This document shows, piece after piece, positions 59,692 through 64,000 of a stretch of DNA of 64,000 bases. The stretch is from Niallia sp. NCCP-28 (GTDB lineage: Bacteria; Bacillota; Bacilli; Bacillales; Cytobacillaceae): assembly GCF_023168165.1 (NCBI RefSeq), contig NZ_BQYJ01000001.1:372001-436000 (forward strand), in the 5' to 3' direction. Every line of letters begins with the position of its first letter. The first letter of the stretch is position 1. The position numbers were made by a program, and so were the translations under genes. The notes beneath the pieces were generated by a model. The model saw only the letters and a list, made by a program, of their open reading frames with translations, had not been told where the DNA came from and ran no database searches.

Positions 59692-60006
59692 AGCATTGCC
59701 TCCTGCTCCTCTGAAAAAACTCTTACTGTAGCTTATGAAACAAAAGTCAAAAGGTGATACTTTCAAAGGAATGGATATAATATTTCTCATGTTTTCTCTA
59801 CCTATATGATGATATTAAACATGGCTAGCATAACAATACCTTATAATGCCTTTTCCCCTTATTTGCTCATCCAAATAGCAAGTTCATGGCGCATTAACTG
59901 GCTTTTGAAAATGACAAATCTAATCGGCCAAAAACCTTCTTGTAAGTTGCACTTTATTTAAAAAAAGAACAGTCCCCTATTTGCTTCTAGTTTTGCTTTC
60001 CCAGAT

Positions 60007-60795
60007 TTATTGATCTAGTTTATTTTTAATCTTAATGAGATGAGTCTCTGGTTTTGCACCGAGACGAAGAGGAACCTTGGTTGTTCCATACCCGTTGCTG
60101 ACAAGTATAGTTGTATTGCCTATTACTTTTGTTTTTCCAATTTCATATGGCCCTATTCCAAAAATCCTAATTTGTCCTCCATGTGTATGCCCGCTTAACA
60201 CAAAAGATATTTTATGCTCTTCTTTTATCTTTTCCATTATTTTAGGATTATGGCTTAATAAAATTTTAAAAACATCTTCTTTTGTTTGCGCTAAAGCACC
60301 TTCTAAATCATCCAATTCCATCGAATAATCCTCAATTCCAACCAATGACCATTTTTCCCCTCCTTCTGAATTAAAGGTTATGGATTTATTATCAAGTACT
60401 GAGACTTTTTCCTCTGCAAACAACTGTTTTAAACGATCTGAATCTACTTCATAATCATTATTTCCCCAAACAAAATAAATATGGCCAATTAATTTTAGTT
60501 TTTGAATATTTTTTCTGATCTGTTCAAAAGATACTCCTTTTTCTGTTAAATCTCCCCCTATTATTACGATATCAGCTATATCTTTCACTTCATTGATTAG
60601 ACTGTCTGCAACAGTTCTTTTATGTATATCCGAAATAAAAAAAAGGGAAACTTCCTGAAAAGATCGGGGAAAATCCGGAAAATAAATCAGTTCATATTTC
60701 ACTGTATTTTCATTGGCTTGCTGATGCATTTTGACAAGCAGCAAAACTCCAATAAACAGAACAAAAACAGCCAATAAGAGCATGAATGGTAGCAT
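60007..60795 (-). CDS. ypbG: Membrane-anchored metallophosphoesterase YpbG
   Basis: 262 residues with an N-terminal membrane anchor (about 3-22) and a calcineurin-like domain: DIHKR, GGDLTEKG, GNNDYE, LLSHNP and GHTHGGQ give the complete two-metal site. Similar proteins act on UDP-diacylglucosamine-like or phosphate ester substrates; the target is unknown. ATG 60795 with GAAAGGAAGG upstream. Divergent from the cotJ operon. Confidence 0.93.
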   Translation of the reverse strand: MLPFMLLLAVFVLFIGVLLLVKMHQQANENTVKYELIYFPDFPRSFQEVSLFFISDIHKRTVADSLINEVKDIADIVIIGGDLTEKGVSFEQIRKNIQKLKLIGHIYFVWGNNDYEVDSDRLKQLFAEEKVSVLDNKSITFNSEGGEKWSLVGIEDYSMELDDLEGALAQTKEDVFKILLSHNPKIMEKIKEEHKISFVLSGHTHGGQIRIFGIGPYEIGKTKVIGNTTILVSNGYGTTKVPLRLGAKPETHLIKIKNKLDQ

Positions 60796-60906
60796 AATTA
60801 CCTTCCTTTCTATTTTAGAGTAAAAAATACAGAACCAGATTCTACATTATATTTCTATTTTTTTACATTTATTAACGATAAAAAGAAGCATGAAAATAAA
60901 TCAGGC

Positions 60907-60937
60907 TCATATTATTTAAAGAATGAAAACATTTTAA
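60907..60937 (+). promoter_or_regulatory. SigE-like promoter of cotJABC
   Basis: TCATATT (60907-60913) matches the SigE -35; CATTTTAA (60930-60937) is a weaker -10, spacer 16 bp. It is 17 bp before the cotJA start. cotJ of B. subtilis is known to be SigE-driven. Confidence 0.5.
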
Positions 60938-60954
60938 ATAAAGGAGGATATTTT

Positions 60955-61185
60955 ATGAATTCATTTTATAAACAATATCAGCCATATATAGGCCCATTCG
61001 ATCCATGTCCACCAATAAAAACAAAAACCTATTCTACTCCCCCTAATCTTTATATGGGATTTCAACCACCGCATTTGCCGCAATTTTCACCGATGGAAGC
61101 ATTAAAGGCAGGAACTTTATGGAAAGCATTTTATGATCCTTATTATAGTCCATATGAAAACAAAAAAGGAGAGAATCCTTTATGA
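60955..61185 (+). CDS. cotJA: Spore coat associated protein CotJA
   Basis: A 76-residue Pro/Tyr-rich protein ([35 protein letters not shown]), the CotJA family pattern. Made in the mother cell and part of the inner coat with CotJC. Start has AAAGGAGG eight bases upstream. The frame overlaps cotJB by four bases (ATGA). First gene of the operon. Confidence 0.95.
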   Translation: MNSFYKQYQPYIGPFDPCPPIKTKTYSTPPNLYMGFQPPHLPQFSPMEALKAGTLWKAFYDPYYSPYENKKGENPL

Positions 61186-61442
61186 AGCAACTTCCAAAAG
61201 AATATTATCAGCTTTTAGAACAACTTCAAGCTGTAGACTTTGTACTTGTGGAACTTACTTTATATTTAGATACCCATCCTCATGATAAAGATGCCATCAA
61301 CCAATTTAATCATTATGTAAAAGAAAGAGAAAAATTCAAAAAGCTTTATGAAAGTAAATATGGTCCCTTGCTGCAATATGGGAATAGCTATTCTGACACC
61401 CCTTGGGACTGGGACTCTGCTCCTTGGCCATGGCAAGTATAA
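61182..61442 (+). CDS. cotJB: Spore coat peptide assembly protein CotJB
   Basis: An 86-residue protein of the CotJB family: [27 protein letters not shown], then an aromatic C-terminus ([14 protein letters not shown]). Start overlaps the cotJA stop, with AAAAGGAG upstream. It is followed by cotJC after 24 bp. CotJB is thought to help coat assembly of the CotJA/CotJC pair. Confidence 0.95.
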   Translation: MKQLPKEYYQLLEQLQAVDFVLVELTLYLDTHPHDKDAINQFNHYVKEREKFKKLYESKYGPLLQYGNSYSDTPWDWDSAPWPWQV

Positions 61443-61466
61443 ATTAACTAAAGGAGATGAAATCCA

Positions 61467-61700
61467 ATGTGGCTATACGAAAAAAAATTGCAGTACCCAG
61501 TAAAAGTGAGCACTTGTAATCCTATGCTTGCCAAATTTTTAATTGAACAGTATGGTGGTGCTGATGGAGAGTTAGCCGCTGCATTACGTTATCTAAACCA
61601 GCGCTATTCTATTCCTGATCGTGTCATCGGCTTGCTTACCGATATCGGGACAGAAGAATTTGCTCACTTAGAAATGATTGCCACTATGATTTATAAACTA
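61467..61700 (+). CDS. cotJC: Spore coat Mn-catalase-like CotJC, 5' segment (interrupted)
   Basis: Codons 1-78 of CotJC, a manganese-catalase-fold coat protein. LSTC/STCNPMLAKFLIEQYGG, ELAAALRYLNQR and the metal-ligand type TEEFAHLEM are normal. After IYKL the similarity ends abruptly and the frame runs 38 unrelated codons into the insertion to a stop at 61817, giving a 116-residue truncated product. The missing part begins at 63774 in the same orientation. Ribosome binding site AAAGGAG. Joining after removal of 2,076 bp keeps frame. So I treat this as one gene in two exon-like pieces, not as a dead pseudogene. Confidence 0.95.
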
Positions 61701-61701
61701 A
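61689..61701 (+). repeat. Left attachment-site half, 13-bp direct repeat
   Basis: ATTTATAAACTAA here and ATTTGTAAATTAA at 63765-63777 agree in 11 of 13 bases and sit at the same codon phase. Crossover inside the shared TAAA or TAA would give the same protein (IYKLTKD). Boundaries are inferred, not measured. Confidence 0.75.
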
Positions 61702-61767
61702 TCATTCTTAATATGCAATATTATACAATATACTTTTCTTCCTTAATATTTATACCTCAAAAAGAGC

Positions 61768-61797
61768 ATAAAAAAACTACCTCCAAAAAGAAGGTAA
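61768..61797 (-). terminator. Terminator overlapping the end of the small element gene
   Basis: On the minus strand TACCT and AGGTA form a short stem around an 8-9 base loop, followed directly by a T-run. The stem contains the last codons and the stop of the 57-codon gene. Confidence 0.65.
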
Positions 61798-61950
61798 GCT
61801 CATTGCATCCTTTATAAAATTCCTCAGGTCTAACTCTCCTGTTTTTTTAACTATTCCTAATCCCTCAATATAAATAGTATTCTCGTCTACATAAGTACCT
61901 TTTAGCTCTGTACCTTTAATAACCTTAGTAACTGTTTTCTGTTCTGTCAT
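61777..61950 (-). CDS. Small element-encoded protein, candidate directionality factor
   Basis: A 57-residue protein not recognised as a known family. It starts TEQKTVTKVIKGTELKGTYV after Met and has a central IYIEGLGIVKKTGELD beta-like part. ATG 61950 has GGGGAGAGG six to nine bases upstream; a TTG 18 bases earlier lies inside it. It is the only gene besides the recombinase in the element. Large serine recombinases need a small directionality factor for excision (SprB of SPbeta is of similar size), so this is a candidate, by context only. Confidence 0.7.
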   Translation of the reverse strand: MTEQKTVTKVIKGTELKGTYVDENTIYIEGLGIVKKTGELDLRNFIKDAMSLPSFWR

Positions 61951-61971
61951 GATGCATCCTCTCCCCAATAC

Positions 61972-62001
61972 AATGTATGAGGCTATGAGTTGTCCTAATT
62001 A
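61972..62001 (-). promoter_or_regulatory. Weak SigE/SigK-like promoter of small element gene
   Basis: On the minus strand CATACATT (61972-61979) fits the -10 of mother-cell sigma factors very well. The -35 region (TAATTAG near 61995-62001) is poor. It is 21 bp from the ATG, so the leader would be short. Confidence 0.3.
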
Positions 62002-62100
62002 CTGACTCCTCATACTCATTAGAGAAAAAAGAAAGCTTATGACAAACATCCTAATTGCCTCCCAAAGTATTTAAAGAGAATTCATCCTCTGACATTCTTG

Positions 62101-62125
62101 TAAAAAAAGAGCCTATTTAGCTCTT
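62101..62125 (-). terminator. Intrinsic terminator of the recombinase gene
   Basis: AAGAGC (62107-62112) pairs with GCTCTT (62120-62125); the minus strand continues with seven T residues. It is about 30 bp past the recombinase stop. Confidence 0.85.
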
Positions 62126-62156
62126 AATCACCTCTCCATGGTGTCTTCTCGCCTAA

Positions 62157-63695
62157 TCAAGATAAAGTTTCCCTTCCTTTATAATGCACCTTAATTTCTA
62201 CCTCTGCTTTATGGTCTCCAATTCTGGTATATTCAATATAGTCAATATGCTTACGCAGCAGAGCATTTATATCACTTTTACACATTTTCGTGTTACCTTC
62301 TAGAATAGCTCTTAATTTGCTTACAGAGTCCTCTAGTTCATTTATCTCCTCAATTTGGGATTTATTATTCAATCCCTCTAATTCTTGTTCTAGCTGTGTT
62401 ATTTGATTCCTAATTTCCTTAATGGCTTGAGTAAACTCCTCATCAGTATAGCCTCCCATCTGAAAACCTTTTTGCACCCTTTTTATCTCTTGTCCTTTGC
62501 TCTTAATTGCTTTTTCAATGGATACTTTCTCATCAGCACGATTAATAACCTCACCTATAGGAATATAGTTTTTAATATCATCTAGATGCTGCTTTAGAGC
62601 ATTAACAAAACCCTCAAACTGAAAATAAAATAACTTCTCAAACTTATCTAATCTGACTCCTTTATTTTCACAGACAGTATATGAGCCGTCCTCTTTATAA
62701 TGCCTTGTTTGACAAGATGTAATCCTCAGCTCTTTTCCTTTTCTCCTCTGGAAACTCTGAATTCTGCCACAAAGAGAGCATTTAATTAAACCTGTAAAGA
62801 TAACCTTTCCTATTCTAGCTGATGGAGGCTTACTGTTTCTGCTTTCCCTAATAAGTCGCACTCTCTCCCAATCCTCAGGAGATACAATAGATTGATGAGC
62901 ATCATCTATAATAATCTGCTCCTCCTCTGTAGTCTTAAATTGTCTAGGAGCACCTGAGGGCTTTCTGCTTATTTTAGATACCTTTGTTTTACCATAGACA
63001 GCAGTGCCTTTATATGCAGGATTAGCCAAAACTACTGCTATTCTTGCCTTATCCCATTTAAAGCCTTGCGGAGTGAAAACACCCTCAAGCTCAAACTGTT
63101 CAGCTATGTTTGTTGTAGACTTACCTAAAAGATAGAGTCTGAATATTCTTTCAATTACTGGTGCATATTCATTAGGTACTAATCTCTTTGATACAGAATC
63201 ATATTTATAACCTACAGGAGTCCTGCCACCTACCCAATTGCCTGTCTTAGCTGATTGTCTTTTACCTCTGATAAGTCTTTTTCTAGTGTTTAAATACTCC
63301 TGTTTATCTACAAGTGTCTGCATATCACTATATAAAGTACCTTCCTGAGTAGCAAGGTCAAGAGTTTGAGTAGGAGTAATGAGTTTAACCCCATATGTAG
63401 CTAGTACATGTTTAACCTGTGCAATAACTACATCATTCCTGCCTAGCCTGCTTTGCTCAGTAGTTACCACAGCATCATAATGAAAGTCCTGTAACTTTGC
63501 TAACATTTTGTTTAACTCAGGATTTATATCTTGTGATGAGCCTACTTCCTGAAAAACATCATACTCCCAATTATTTTTAGAACAAATGTCTAGAAGTACA
63601 GCTAATTGTCTTTGAAGCACCTCATCAGTCTCATCAGGTCTACTTTTGCGACTGTATATAGCTACTTTCTTTATTTTGTTCATTTTTGTACTCAT
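62157..63695 (-). CDS. Large serine recombinase of the cotJC element
   Basis: 512 residues. N-terminal resolvase domain (about 10-145) with the catalytic IYSRKS motif (Arg16, Ser18) and EQSRLGR (80-86); recombinase domain (about 155-240, GGRTPVGYKY and NPAYKGTAVYGKT); zinc ribbon with Cys306, Cys309, Cys328, Cys342; coiled coil (about 395-465). This is the architecture of SpoIVCA, phiC31 and A118 integrases. No frameshift or missing key residue, so it should be active. ATG 63695 has AAGGTGGTG upstream. It is transcribed toward the left end, opposite to cotJC, from a good SigA-type promoter beside the right att half. Its likely job is excision and integration at cotJC. Confidence 0.96.
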   Translation of the reverse strand: MSTKMNKIKKVAIYSRKSRPDETDEVLQRQLAVLLDICSKNNWEYDVFQEVGSSQDINPELNKMLAKLQDFHYDAVVTTEQSRLGRNDVVIAQVKHVLATYGVKLITPTQTLDLATQEGTLYSDMQTLVDKQEYLNTRKRLIRGKRQSAKTGNWVGGRTPVGYKYDSVSKRLVPNEYAPVIERIFRLYLLGKSTTNIAEQFELEGVFTPQGFKWDKARIAVVLANPAYKGTAVYGKTKVSKISRKPSGAPRQFKTTEEEQIIIDDAHQSIVSPEDWERVRLIRESRNSKPPSARIGKVIFTGLIKCSLCGRIQSFQRRKGKELRITSCQTRHYKEDGSYTVCENKGVRLDKFEKLFYFQFEGFVNALKQHLDDIKNYIPIGEVINRADEKVSIEKAIKSKGQEIKRVQKGFQMGGYTDEEFTQAIKEIRNQITQLEQELEGLNNKSQIEEINELEDSVSKLRAILEGNTKMCKSDINALLRKHIDYIEYTRIGDHKAEVEIKVHYKGRETLS

Positions 63696-63736
63696 AATGC
63701 ACCACCTTAAATACTATAAAATGTTGATATATCTGT

Positions 63737-63765
63737 ATTTTAACATAATTGCATTTTGTTATCAA
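63737..63765 (-). promoter_or_regulatory. SigA-type promoter of the recombinase, touching the right att half
   Basis: On the minus strand TTGATA (63760-63765), a spacer of 17 bp, TAAAAT (63737-63742). Its -35 shares one base with the 13-bp repeat, so recombinase bound at the site could block its own promoter. Confidence 0.65.
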
Positions 63766-63777
63766 TTTGTAAATTAA
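63765..63777 (+). repeat. Right attachment-site half, 13-bp direct repeat
   Basis: ATTTGTAAATTAA, the partner of 61689-61701 (11 of 13 identical) in direct orientation, 2,076 bp apart. cotJC coding resumes within it at TTA (63774). Confidence 0.75.
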
Positions 63778-64000
63778 CTAAAGATGCTACTCCTGACCAA
63801 TTAAAAGCAGCCGGTCTTGGAGACCATTATGCTAATCATGAACATGCCTTATTTTATCATGATGCTGCTGGGAATCCATGGACTGCCACATATATTGCTG
63901 CAAAAGGGGACCCTATTGCCGATTTATATGAAGATATTGCTGCAGAAGAAAAAGCAAGAGCAACCTATCAATGGATTATTAATATGAGTGATGATCCGGA
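63774..64000 (+). CDS. cotJC: Spore coat Mn-catalase-like CotJC, 3' segment (runs off window)
   Basis: Continues CotJC from codon 78: LTKDATPDQLKAAGLGDHY, then FYHDAAGNPW, ATYIAAKGDPIADLYEDIAAEEKARATYQW. The EEKA part supplies metal-ligand glutamates of the catalase fold. It has no start codon or ribosome binding site of its own, so it cannot be expressed without removal of the element. Frame is open to the window end; the gene's stop lies outside. Confidence 0.93.

Larger units (their letters stand above)
61698..63773 (-). mobile_element. 2,076-bp skin-like intervening element in cotJC
   Basis: Sequence between the split cotJC halves. It carries a large serine recombinase, a 57-codon ORF, their terminators and a promoter, all antisense to cotJC, and nothing else. 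It is bounded by a 13-bp imperfect direct repeat. 2,076 is 3 x 692, and precise removal rejoins IYKL to TKDATP, the run expected in uninterrupted CotJC as I recall the family. Known examples of this behaviour are skin in sigK and prophage-like elements in spsM and spoVFB. Limits are exact only if the crossover falls just after the TAAA; a few bases either way are possible. Confidence 0.9.

Noticed and set aside
61696-63781. Exact 6-bp direct repeat AACTAA as element core
   Set aside because: Spacing would be 2,080 bp, and excision there would shift the cotJC frame. The 13-bp imperfect repeat 2,076 bp apart keeps the frame.

Overview
The window is about 64 kb of low-GC DNA from an endospore-forming member of the Bacillaceae. 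Gene content and order follow the Bacillus subtilis ponA-to-ypbG segment closely. Almost all genes lie on the minus strand, with strong AGGAGG-type ribosome binding sites and several TTG or GTG starts. Exact species cannot be named from the sequence. There are no rRNA, tRNA or CRISPR loci.

Layout: 1-2.0 kb is the 3' part of ponA (plus strand, repeat-rich tail). 2.1-10.9 kb (minus) carries ypoC, nth, dnaD, asnS, aspB, ypmB, a frameshifted small ORF and dinG. 11.1-13.9 kb holds panBCD, bracketed by two copies of a dispersed repeat. 14.0-19.7 kb is a tight operon ypjD-dapB-mgsA-bshB1-bshA-cca-birA (cofactor, lysine/cell wall and bacillithiol functions). 20.2-24.9 kb has ypjC, an Fsr-like transporter, a YugP-type metalloprotease, ypjB and ypjA. 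25.1-39.7 kb is the aromatic supraoperon region: hbs, folE, hepS-menG-hepT, ndk, cheR, aroC-aroB-aroH, hisC, tyrA, aroA, ypiA and reoY. Compared with B. subtilis it lacks trpEDCFBA, mtrB, ypiF and qcrABC at this place. 40.6-49.5 kb has spoIVA, gpsA, der, a YIEGIA pair, yphA, ypzI and ypfD. 49.7-60.8 kb has cmk, ypfB, ypfA, ypeB-sleB, prsW, ypdA, gudB, ypbH and ypbG.

The most interesting region is the end. The spore coat operon cotJABC begins at 60,955, but cotJC is split after codon 78 by a 2,076-bp insertion. The insertion holds only a large serine recombinase and a 57-codon ORF. It is bounded by a 13-bp imperfect direct repeat, its length is a multiple of three, and precise excision would restore an uninterrupted cotJC. 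This looks like a minimal skin-type intervening element that could be removed from the mother-cell chromosome during sporulation.

Two dispersed intergenic repeat families, one of about 120-170 bp with six recognisable copies and one of about 170-200 bp with two copies, are also present. Many intrinsic terminators and a few promoters can be read. Start codons were usually chosen from ribosome binding sites and family length, so many differ from the longest ORF.
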